This document shows positions 44,516 through 54,730 of a DNA stretch of 64,000 nt, in pieces. Every line of letters begins with the position of its first letter. Position 1 is the first letter of the stretch. The position numbers and the translations under genes were made by a program. Under the pieces are notes generated by a model, which saw only the letters and a list, made by a program, of their open reading frames with translations, was not told the DNA's origin and ran no database searches. Location: positions 186,001 to 250,000 of the forward strand of contig MDYQ01000022.1 in the NCBI GenBank assembly GCA_003024175.1, written 5' to 3'. Origin of the DNA: Planoprotostelium fungivorum (taxonomy: Eukaryota; Evosea; Variosea; Cavosteliida; Cavosteliaceae).

Positions 44516-46264
44516 ATGACGAGCCATTCTCCAACGCGAAGTAAAGCGCAGTCAGCAGGAGGTCTACGAAGATCGAAAGATGCCACAGAGGGAGATCAGA
44601 TGTCGCGATCGATGAAGGAATTCCTTAAAACATACGGGTGATACGATGACGGTGAGTGTCTTTTCTGATGTCATCAGGGATGGATGGCGCAACGACATCA
44701 CAGAGGAATTCAAAACGAAACAATATAAATTGTGAGGGTTTCATTCATCGAATCCATCACTGACACATCGCGAAGACAACAAGAGATCGAAGAATTGAAG
44801 CGACAGAAACACGATGCTCAAGTCGAATCGGTGAATCATCAGAATCACGTGAGAAGACCGCTGAATCCATCAGACCGACATCATTGAACACCTGAGGAGC
44901 CAATGCGAAACGAAGGACAAGCAATTAGAGGAAACGCGAGCGAAAAAGATCGCAGTGGAGCAAGGATTAGAGAAAAGCGCCAAGGATATAGAATATGTAC
45001 TACAGAATGAGATCATCAGTGAGTGGAAGATGTGTAATCGTCATTCATCCTGATAGATCTAAAATCGAGTATTGCTCACAAGGATCGATTGATCAAAGAA
45101 ATGGAAGAGGAGAATGAGATGTTGAACGAATACAAAGTGATGAAACACCACGCGACATCATCACAACCTCTGATCGACCTCAGATGCACAGAGCTCAATA
45201 CGCTCATGATGTCGAGCATTACAAACAAGAGATCGAGGGCATCAAGCAGAAGCACAAAGACAAGATCGCACGATTAGAAAGGAAATTTTACGATGAGAAG
45301 ATTTCACTACAGAAGCAATTTCAACAAAAGTTGATGGAACTGAGAAAAATTTCGCATGAGGAGGCTGTGACGAAGTTGGGAGAGACAACGAAACAACTCT
45401 TTGTGGAAAATCGAACCATGACAGAAGAACTGCAGCTACAACTACAAGTGATCATCACTACGATGACACGATCACAAATCGCTGACGCAAATACAGACGA
45501 CAGAAAAGTTGAAGGTCAAACAGAAACAGCTGACGAGCGAGAACAAGAGGTTGGCTCGTGAGGTCGAGATTCAGGAAGAGAAGGAGCAAGAGTACGCGTC
45601 ACAACAACACCAGAGAACGGTGACGATCAAGAAATTATCAGAGCGGATCGGAAATTTAGAAGTGTCGAACGAGAATTTGAAAGCTGAGACCATCCGTTCC
45701 GTCTCGAACGCCAGCGCACAGATGAAGAGAGAATTGGACGATTCCAAGTTGGATATCGAAGGCATGAAGAGACTGTTAGAGCTCAAGAACAAAGACTTGA
45801 AGAGGATCAAGGTGGAAGTCATCACTCTATACGATGGATGATAACACGTGATCAGAAATTGGCCAGAAGGGTTTTAGAACAGAGAAGTCAACTAGAGCAG
45901 TTCTTCTTAGACGCCATCGAACACGCTCGATCAGAGGCAACTCGGGAGAGACATGGCAACCGCTTCAACTTGGAATCTTCACATACGTTCGTGACAGATC
46001 ACACTACCAGTCTCAGTCTACCATCTATATCGAGAGGAAAGACACCGGATGCTGTATCTGTGGAATCCGTGCCACAGACACAACGTGAGTCACTTGATGT
46101 TCCGATGATGATCTGACGACGAAGGAGCAGATGTGTCAGAAGAGTTGGACGAGCGTGGGCTGTTGGATATAGATCAGATGGGGTGGGAGGATAAGGAGAG
46201 AGTCCTCAGAATGGTCTTTGCACGAATCAACGGATCGATCTCGGGTGATCATAAAAGAGCGTGA
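44516..46264 (+). CDS. Coiled-coil protein, probable BBOF1-like basal-body factor
   Basis: ATG 44516 (MTSHSPTRSKAQSAGGLRR). Almost the entire protein is heptad-type coiled coil (CETKDKQLEETRAKKIA, KHKDKIARLERKFYDEK, KQFQQKLMELRKISHEEAV). A block LARRVLEQRSQLEQFFLDAIE recalls basal body-orientation factor 1 (CCDC176). The assignment is from memory and moderate; other ciliary coiled coils are possible. I end it at GSISGDHKRA, stop 46262-46264. Splicing on into 46330-46437 would make it overlap the opposite-strand sortilin exon. Together with BBS5 it supports a flagellate stage. Confidence 0.55.
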
Positions 46265-46341
46265 CTTGTCTGACGCGTTCATCATCACATTTCGTGTAAC
46301 ACTTACACCATTCGTTTATGTATACACAGTGGAGACAGACA

Positions 46342-48825
46342 TCAAGAGTCTCCCAAAAGACGAGACCCCATCTCTTCTTCTTCTACGGGATAACTTCTTG
46401 CCAGCATCTTGCCGATGTCTTGACGCTTCTTCACGATGACGACACCGATGATGACAAAAACGAGAGAGGACAAGGTGAGACCCATTACGAGTCCCACTCT
46501 GCTCTTCTGTGTCTCCTCTACAACTTGCGCGATGTACGTCGAATAGTGTTGAGCGTTGCAGTCTTTCACGTAGTGTGAGAGATCGTCACCTCCCCGGCAG
46601 CCACTGCCGGAATGCTTAAAGTATCTGCGGTCACGTGAGCGATTGCGTGTGATGACGTCATCGTTCACCCCCGCGTGAGGTTGTACTGCTTGACACCCGG
46701 CAGACACACTACGGAAGGTCCATATACGATGGTGAGATCTCTCTCGCAGCGGTCCACACGATTTCTACGGAAGCCGAAATCACTATTGGGTCAGATCATC
46801 TACAACGAGACGACTCCCTCACCACTGGTAATCTTCCATCTTGCATTCGCACGGCTGGACGATCCTGATTTGAGGTCTGAAATTGGCAGGTTGTAGACAG
46901 ATGGAACCGGCCTTCCTCCTCATGATTGTCCTCTTCAATCCCATGCTACACTGTGGTCGATTGTACGGAGACATCCTGTACTGATACGGCACTTCTTCGT
47001 AGTCAAGAGTGATGTCACAGACCTATCGCGTGTCGACACGTGTCGACACGAATGCACCCACCCCTCTGGTGAAGACGGGCGCGAAATCCACGCGAAAAGT
47101 CAGCCCCGGAGTCGAATTTCCGGTGAAAAGTAAAAACTCTGTGGATCCGTTGTTCACCACGTGTGACACCTGCACCTCCCTCCCCAATTCGATGGACAAC
47201 ACGCTCTCCCCTCGATCGATGGTATAACTGCGATCCACTCAGTCTGATGACATCACCCTACGACATCCTCACAAGAGCTTGTCGGTCGCTCTTTTGGCGG
47301 GAACGAACACGATGAGACCTCCCGTCTCCGTCACGGCGTGGAGCGTTGGCTCGTGGAACATCTCACGGAAGGAAGAGCCCCCGTCGGTGGACAAAAAAGT
47401 GAGAATATTCTCGGGTTTCGAAGTGTGGTAGTTTCCCCACGCTCCATGACCGATGAGAAGATCGGGCAAGTCTTCGCGCGAGTACATACCGGAGATGGAG
47501 AGTGGTCCTCCCTCTCCATCTACAACGCTGTTCTGCAAGAAGAAGTGCAGGCCGCACTGGATGGGTCAGCGATCGCAATCGCATTTTTCAGTTCACCGAG
47601 GTGCAGTCTGCATCGTCTCCCCTGGGAAGGTCCGCAGTACGTACGAATTCCCAGGATCCACCCCCGTTGTACGTAACCACTGTGTTCAAGCGGTTGAGGT
47701 AAGGGACCTTCACGTTGGCGAAGTAGACTCCAATGTTACCCCTGGCAACAGCCACGTTGGGCTGTCCGTCTACAACGAACACGTTCAAGAGGGATTCGAC
47801 TAAGAAGTTGTCCTCTCCCACTGTCTGATAGAGGTGGACGGTGTCGTCATCGGAGGTCGCACGGTTCGTTGTGATCATTAGAGATCCAGATCGATCATCG
47901 ATGAGGCGGTAAGACTGAACGAGTGAGTGGTGATGTTGACATGATGGAAGAGCACCTCTCGAATTTGACCGTTGGAGATATCCCAGGGTAGTTGAATGGG
48001 AGTCCATGGTGATCCACCAGAAGAGACGAGAACCGAAGAGGTCTTCGAAAGTTGAGAAGATGAACGTGGCGCGATGTGTCTTCTCACCTCCACGGACAAG
48101 AGGCTTCCACCCGATGCGCTGATGTGTGAAACATTCGAGCCAACGATGGTGTAAGATGAAGCATCTTCGGTTTTGGCCAACAGAGAGATGTTGGTGGCAT
48201 CCAATATGCCGTATATAGAGGTGGAGTTGAGAGGACCCCATGTCACATCACGACTGAATCTCAGCTTGTGATACGATCGACCGCCATCAACAGTGAGGTA
48301 GCTATCGGTCATGTTTCCCTTCTTCTGATAGCCCAAGAGACTTCCCGACTTCTCGTGCCAGCGAATGTGATCGAAATGCACGGGTGCAGAGTCTTCACTG
48401 AATGTGAGTGCACCATTATTAGACCACCAATTCGTGGAGCCGTTTCCTTGGACGAAGATGGTCTAATGGAAATGAGTCGGCTGATGTTTTGAATGACACC
48501 CACTCCGGAGGGAAGAATGTGTAACTTCATTGGGAAGGATGAGACGGTATTAAGAGGCTGATATGTCCAACTTCTTCCTCCGTCCACTGACTTGAATAAT
48601 CTACCCTCTTCTGTGATTGAGAGAGCCGTCTGTGGTGATGAGGGAAATTCAAGAATTCAACCAAACCTGTGAATCGGTATAGGTAGCTGAGGTGGTCACC
48701 CCACTTGTATGTACCTATAAGAATCAAACCTCCCCTCCATTCTTTACACCCACAGAGGTGATCGTGGGACCAGCTATGCACGAACCCAGAATGAATAGAA
48801 TACAGAAGAACCTGAGACCCAGCAT
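46342..48825 (-). CDS. Sortilin-type VPS10-domain sorting receptor
   Basis: Type I receptor that carries hydrolases between Golgi and endosome/vacuole. ATG 48825, signal peptide MLGLRFFCILFILGSCIAG. The VPS10 ten-bladed propeller shows Asp-box repeats: SVDGGRSW, TVDGGRSY, YNGGGSWEF, STDGGSSF. A Cys-rich 10CC module follows (CDITLDYEEVPYQ, PQCSMGLKRTIMRRKAGSIC, CECK), then TM VGLVMGLTLSSLVFVIIGVV and a short tail VKKRQDIGKMLARSYPVEEE ending GSRLLGDS, stop 46342-46344. The acidic tail end fits adaptor-binding signals. Introns include one near 46640-46680 with GATGACGTCATCAC. The stop lies 77 bp from that of the convergent gene. Confidence 0.82.
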
Positions 48826-48942
48826 GGTTGTGTGTGGTGGCTCTGATATCGGTGAATGAAAAATAAGGTAGCACACCAGCCCACCTTAGCAAACACAAGC
48901 AGATAAAATATCTGGGAAGGCGCACCGATCGTGGGCCTATAT

Positions 48943-49068
48943 ATTGTGCGGCCCAAGCGATTATTTACCTTTTCAAAAAAGCGCGTTAAGAAGACGAGTA
49001 TCCATGGTGATTTTGCGTTATCGTACCGAGTGAAAAAGAAAGGTAAATATTCGCATGGGCCGCACAAT
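48943..49068. repeat. Inverted repeat, 30-bp arms with 2 mismatches, 65-bp spacer
   Basis: Left arm 48943-48973 (begins ATTGTGCGGCCCAAGCGA, ends TTTACCTTT). Its reverse complement lies at 49039-49068. It sits in the short divergent region between the sortilin and Arf-fusion genes and could form a long hairpin or be a small non-autonomous element. It could also be a paired regulatory site. Confidence 0.8.
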
Positions 49069-49134
49069 ACAACCGTATCATTCTCAAGATCTTCACAATA
49101 TGGTATACAACAGGAACGAGGCGAACAGTGGCCA

Positions 49135-50771
49135 ATGATAAACAATTATGACGATAGGATCTATATCGAAGGTTTTCTGAATGACACAGCCAGATCGATC
49201 ATTCACCGAATGACGACCCGGACAACAGAACACACAATCGGCAGAGAATACAACAACACGAGAAGAGAAGCTGCATGGCTTTCATACAAAAGTAAGGAGG
49301 AGAATGCACTAGACCTGACGTGAATCACAGAGCTATCGATCGACTCCCCAAATGGATGCGTCCTGCGACGGAACTACGGCTTCTCATGATTGGTTTAGAT
49401 GCAGCTGGAAAGACGACTATATTATACAAGCTCAAACTGGGAGAGGTGGTGCAATATCAATCCTTCTGCTGATCTCGATAGAACGTCACCACCATTCCCA
49501 CTCTTGGATTCAATGTTGAGACGATTCAATATAAGGACGTCAACTTCACAATTTGGGATGTTGGTGATTAACCTCATACGACAAAGCGTTCTCACTCTTC
49601 GAGGTGGTTGCGATAAGATCAGACCTTTATGGAGACATTATTTTGAGAACACCTCTGCCCTTGTATTTGTCATCGATAGCGCCGATCGAGACAGAATGGA
49701 AGAGATCATAAACGAAGCCATCAGCCTCTCTCAACAGGCAGACCTGAACGATGCAGCGTTCCTCTTTTTCTGCAATAAACAGGTGCGACGGCGTAAGACC
49801 CTCCGTCTCATTTTCATCAGGACATCTCCGACGCCGCCTCCGTTCTGGAACTATCGAACAGGTTTCTGCCCGCCATCAAAGATAGAACATACTTCTTTCA
49901 GGTGCTGCTTCGTCTTAATAACCGTCATGAAAGAGACTGCAGGGATGTGTGGCCACCCAGGGAGAAGGTCTATGCGACGGTTTAGATTGGTTAATTACTG
50001 CTTTGACCGGGTGATTGTGTCTCATCATATCGTCTCGCACGTTTCTAAATTCTTCAAAGTAATAAATCAGCACCCAAAACCAAAGCCACAGAGAAGCGAA
50101 CAGCCAAGGCACCCGTTGATCTAGCCCCAAACAGATCACCCATCATCAACCTCGGTGAGTTCACATCACATCACCGTCACACATCTTATCTCGACAGCAA
50201 TGAATTCAAAGACATCCGTCCATCCTTCCACCTTCATCAAGGCGGACCTATTTGTCCCCAGCTCTCCCTCCGATGAGTTTCCAGACGATGAATTCCTACG
50301 TCAGCTCGAGAGCTGCACATTGGATGCGTGGGACCACAAGACTCACTTACGCATCCCCTACGTCTATCTCAATCTTCTGGGCAGGCGAGAAGGCGTCAAG
50401 GTATGAAGATGCATGACGCTGCGGCCGAATTCAACTTGGACAGAAAGTGAGACACAGCATACAGAACTACATCATGAACAGTGGCAAGACGAATAAGACA
50501 TGGCATGAGACGATGACCTACTTTTGGGTTCAAGTGAGGAGAGAAGAGGAGATATCATGGTAAACGAGCGTTGTAGATGGTGGATTACGCCAGGGGAGGG
50601 GATAAGGGACGGAGATACAACAGCTTCGATGAGTTCTTAGGGGCGAACAAATACCTCGTGGATGGCGGTCTGTTCCTTCATTATTACACGAGAGAGACAA
50701 TGTTATTGAATAAGGATGCGAGAAGCGAGTTCACATTACCTGATGTGATGCCATTACCCAGCGTCGTGTAG
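49135..50771 (+). CDS. Arf-family GTPase fused to a C-terminal uncharacterised domain
   Basis: The GTPase part has all G motifs: GLDAAGKTT (P-loop), [10 protein letters not shown] (switch I), [13 protein letters not shown] (switch II; Gln of GGQ replaced by Cys), CNKQD and the [15 protein letters not shown]-terminal block typical of Arf/Arl. The best start is ATG 49135, giving a ~55-residue N-terminal extension without the usual MG myristoylation start; a later start is possible. An intron of about 48 nt (GTGATT...TTCAAAG) keeps the frame from LITALTG into [18 protein letters not shown], and the next exon boundary is also in phase. This links the GTPase to a ~140-residue module: [69 protein letters not shown]. 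Stop 50769-50771. The module resembles stand-alone bacterial proteins I recall but cannot name. Confidence 0.65.
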
Positions 50772-51221
50772 AGTTAACTGGTACTATAAACAAGAATTTA
50801 ACATAGAACCTCGTTTAGTGAGTTGTAACGTGTTGAATGAGTGCAATTCGTGAGGAACGTCAATCATTGCAGACACCCAAATCAGAAACATGAGGCCACC
50901 TTCGATCCTTTTGTTTTACTTTATGCTCACCAGAACTATCGACCACCGCGGTACTTCTTCGACCACTACCTCAGATCAGTGACAATTGGCATACGTCTAT
51001 TACATCGTGTACGTCGCACGACGTACTTGATGCCTGTGAACATAGATGATCGCCAGAGCGCAGGATGATCAGTGCCACTGGTGAGTGGCGTGATTTCCAC
51101 TCTTCGTGAAACTCTATCCACGAGATGAGTATGCAACTGACATATAGGCAATAAACCAAAGCCCATTCAACTCGTCTGAAAGTTATTGATGAAGCTGCTG
51201 TTTATATAACTTTTATATAAA
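50772..51221. other. Convergent intergenic region
   Basis: About 450 bp between converging genes. Short unconnected ORFs only; nothing recognised. Confidence 0.4.
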
Positions 51222-51962
51222 TCAATCACTCGACAGAGGGCATTGCTGAGGAGGTTCGAAGATGTTGCCGAACGAAGTTGTGGGCTTGAAAGTCAAGAAG
51301 TAGGTGATCTCATTAGTGATGTCATTCTTCCACTGGTGATAGACTGGAACGGTGGGGTCTTGTTGAGAGACACACACCACCTCGATGTACTTGCCCTTGT
51401 CGTCGCTTCTAGTCGGTGATCCCTTCACAGGTCTCTGTCACAAGCATCAGATCGGGGATGATGAAGTCATCTGACGTCTCCACCTTCCACAGATCGCACG
51501 GATAACCGTAGTAATCTTCACCACCAGCGGGAACATAATATACTCTCTCCGTCAAAATCCAAGAGAATAGATCGTAGCTGAACTTGTTCTTGCTCAGGGT
51601 GTATTGGCAATCTTGCGTTCCATTTTGAGAGATTTCGTTCTCGTAGCTCAAACTGGTGCCGTTGGGCTGCAATAATCTCCAACTATCCTTGTGAAGTCTA
51701 TCGGAGATCTCCGATTCTAAGTCGAATTTGGATGCCATCCTCCCCTTTCCGTCGTGATACAGCATGCCCTGATTGTGCGTCAGTGATGCATCTCAAAGAT
51801 GACGACGATCTTCACACTGTACGTGTAAGCATATTCAGCGTTAGGGAGTATGCTGAAGACTTGAGCAGCAAAGGAAGGAGAAGGTGCCACGGTGGGTTTG
51901 CAGTTACATTGACCGAGGACGCATCCGATGAAGAGGATCACAAAGAGAGAGACGGCTCTCAT
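51222..51962 (-). CDS. Secreted protein of unknown function
   Basis: ATG 51962, signal peptide MRAVSLFVILFIGCVLGQC. The mature chain of ~210 residues has a few cysteines (QDCQYTLSKNK, YGYPCDLW, VTETCEG, VVCVSQQ) and a likely beta-rich fold. A phase-compatible intron lies near 51775-51820 and another near 51415. The C-terminus is FEPPQQCPLSSD. No family was recognised; the pattern is that of small amoebal secreted lipid- or matrix-related proteins, without firm support. Confidence 0.65.
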
Positions 51963-52249
51963 GCTTCTGCTTTTCTCGTTTGGCGAGAATGCTGGGCGTT
52001 CCAGCCGTGTTCTGTGCTCGCTGTGAGTTTTTCATATTCGCAGTGAGAAAAATATGAGAAGTCATCCTAAGGATGTCATCACACGCCAATACTTCGGGAG
52101 CTCTCTGAACTCAAGCATTCAAGGCACAGCCTCTAAAGTGCTCGTCACTGTTCTACTTCTTCACAAACAATCAAAGTTGAAGATGAATCAACGCCTGACC
52201 TTCTCGATCGTTGAAACGATCTACAACGTTGTAGACGTGTAAATTTATC
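51963..52249. other. Intergenic spacer with CTACAACGTTGTAG palindrome
   Basis: About 290 bp between same-strand genes. It contains the perfect palindrome at 52220-52235, 15 bp beyond the phospholipase stop codon, so the motif is not confined to coding-gene introns unless a 3'UTR intron exists here. Confidence 0.6.
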
Positions 52250-54560
52250 TTACAATCTGACCCAATCGAAATCCCATTCTTCAGGTAGACCCACGGTCCA
52301 CTCCTTCTTCAACAGAGGATGTGCCTCGTTGTAGATGGACCATCTGAATGGCTTCAGGCTCTGGTGACTGGGTCCCGATATAGCCTCGACAGAAAATTCC
52401 TGGAATAAGATGACGACTTTTTCGAGAAAATCTCCCTCCCACCTTCATGAGCTGCACGCTGACCACTTTAGAGTCTATACCACCGAAGGCAGACACGTTC
52501 TTCTCTTCTGTCTCTAAATCGTAACGGGATGACACGGCTCGCGATGAGTGACCCATGCTGATGTTGTCGTGGGTGTAGTCGTTGTACTGCATGACGTGCT
52601 TGATGCCACTGATGTTGTGAACCTGAGTGGTTGTCGTCAGTGTGATGAGATGATGATCAGACGATGATGAGGTGATGATGGTGGAGACCAGAGGATGATC
52701 AGACGATGGCGATGATGGTGATCGAATGATGATGATCTCACGTCAATCTGTAGACGCTCAAAGAGCTGGTAGCGAACATCCTCCGTGTACTGTGTGCAGT
52801 TTCCATCTTTCGTGCAATTTCCGTATCCACTGTCAGAAATTGAATCTTCCTGGAATCTTCCACGTCGACACGATGATCACCTGGTGACGTAGGTCTCCTT
52901 CAAATAAGGCACGTTGAACGACGGCCAGTAGCTCTTCTCCTTCAGCACCTCAGTTACGTCTTTTCTGTGACATTTCTCAGAGTTTTCATCCACATTTCTC
53001 ATGTCACTCACGCGAAAGTGGAATGAGGGATCTGTTCGATGATCCAGAGAGTACCAGGCTGTGCCTGACCATCTACAAACCTGATGTCCATCATTTAATC
53101 ACAGCTCGATACGTTTGGATGACAATACACACTTGTTGTAATCTGTCACGGCCCATTGGTTGTTATAAGTGCCCGAATTGTGCATCGAAAATAGGTCGGT
53201 CCATTCTTCTCCGTCTTTCGCCAAACGATTGGCTGTACACGGTCAACGCGAGGAGACCCATTTTCTACCCACAGATCATTGCCCTCTGCCACGTCATGAG
53301 AGTACTGGGGTCAATGAATTTGAAAAGAGTCTCATCCATTATCTCATTGGTGGTCTCCCAGGCAACCAGACCACTGAAATCTCATCGGAATCCACGCGAA
53401 ATCTCCATCTCACCTGTCCATGGCGTAAAAATCTGAGGAGAATCAGAGAACGTTCGCGGAATTTTCCACGCACCGTCTTTGGAACACAAGAAGGCGGGAC
53501 GGGAGGAGAATGTCATTCTGACAGCACTGACATCCTTCAAGTTGAAATCGTATCTCTTCATGATGCGGAACATGGAGTAGTAACGAGTCCAAGTGGTGTG
53601 ACCGACCAGCAGGTCGTCTTCGGTCATCTACAACGCGTCAGTGAGGGTATATGGTGATGAAATGATAGATGGACATTAATTCACCTTGATGAAACCAGAA
53701 CAATCTAACATCTTGGGAATCGTGACATCGTCGTTCGATCTCTTCTGTTGCATCATCTTCTCGCGATGTCTACGATCATCAGATGACATGATGGAGAGGA
53801 GGATGGGATCGATGTGATCACCTCATTGCACGAGATGAATCGTTCTGATAGAGGGGAACGAGAGTTTCCAGATCACCATCACTGATGAGGGCATACAATT
53901 CGATCTGTGTGATGGCGGGAAGATCTTCATCGAATATACGAGCGGCGGTGTAACTGTGAGATCATGAGTTCATCGCGTGCCACTATCCACGTCATCTACC
54001 CTTCATACAGACCATCGAATTGATCCATCAACAGTCGAACTTGTCTGCGAATTTCTGGATGTTTCACCTTTCATGATCAGTTGAATGGAGCTCAGTGACA
54101 CTCACATTATCGGATCGAGAGAAGATCATTTGTGCTTGGAGGTATTTTGTCATCGTTCTGGACAATGGCTTTCCGTCAAACTCGTTGTACCTCCAACTCT
54201 GGAACCACTGACCAATCCTCTTTGAGGTAGTCAGGCCTTCCATTAAACCTACAAAATAGTCAATCTTTCGATGATGGATTCACAAACCTGCGCAATACAT
54301 CTGAACTGCATCGGGGTATTGGGAGTTAGTAGTGATATTCAATTGATCCCATCCAATCTGGTCTAATGTATCGAGGTAAGAGACGTGACAAGGCCCATCG
54401 AACCTCTCTGTCCTTCAATGAGTTCTGATTTGTGTCGGTGCTCATCACCTTCTATGGGTTCGATGATTCCATCTCTATTGAAGACACCTCCTACACGTAC
54501 AGAGGAAGAGAAGCCGACAAAAATGGCCAAGGAAATGAAGATCGTGAGCCGATGCATCAT
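52250..54560 (-). CDS. Phospholipase B-like hydrolase (PLBD family)
   Basis: Lysosomal/secreted Ntn-type amidase-lipase as in Dictyostelium PlbA-G. In-frame ATGs at 54560/54557, signal peptide [18 protein letters not shown]. Family blocks: [26 protein letters not shown], the nucleophile region LDCSGFIK (Cys becomes N-terminal after autocleavage), [48 protein letters not shown], and the C-terminal [13 protein letters not shown]. The end is WDFDWVRL, stop 52250-52252. About a dozen short introns, including one ending CGTTGTAG at about 53632 and a longer GATGATG-rich one near 52625-52740. Likely acts in digestive vacuoles. Confidence 0.82.
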
Positions 54561-54730
54561 CTCGTCCTGTCGAAATAATAAATCATCACTCATTTTTGAG
54601 CGAAATACATTTCCTCCAAAACGATCTCACATCATTCACCCTCTTCCTCCCCATTGTCCCTCTCCTTCATCTCAGACGACCTCCAATGCCCCCCTCTATC
54701 CAATCCTGACTCTCCCACTTTTACAACTAT
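54561..54730. other. Short spacer between phospholipase start and kinase stop
   Basis: Only 170 bp between two same-strand genes; must contain the phospholipase promoter and the kinase 3' end. Confidence 0.4.

Noticed and set aside
46330-46437. Extra last exon for the BBOF1-like gene
   Set aside because: It overlaps the well-supported sortilin TM/tail exon in antisense, and unspliced reading ends sensibly at 46264.
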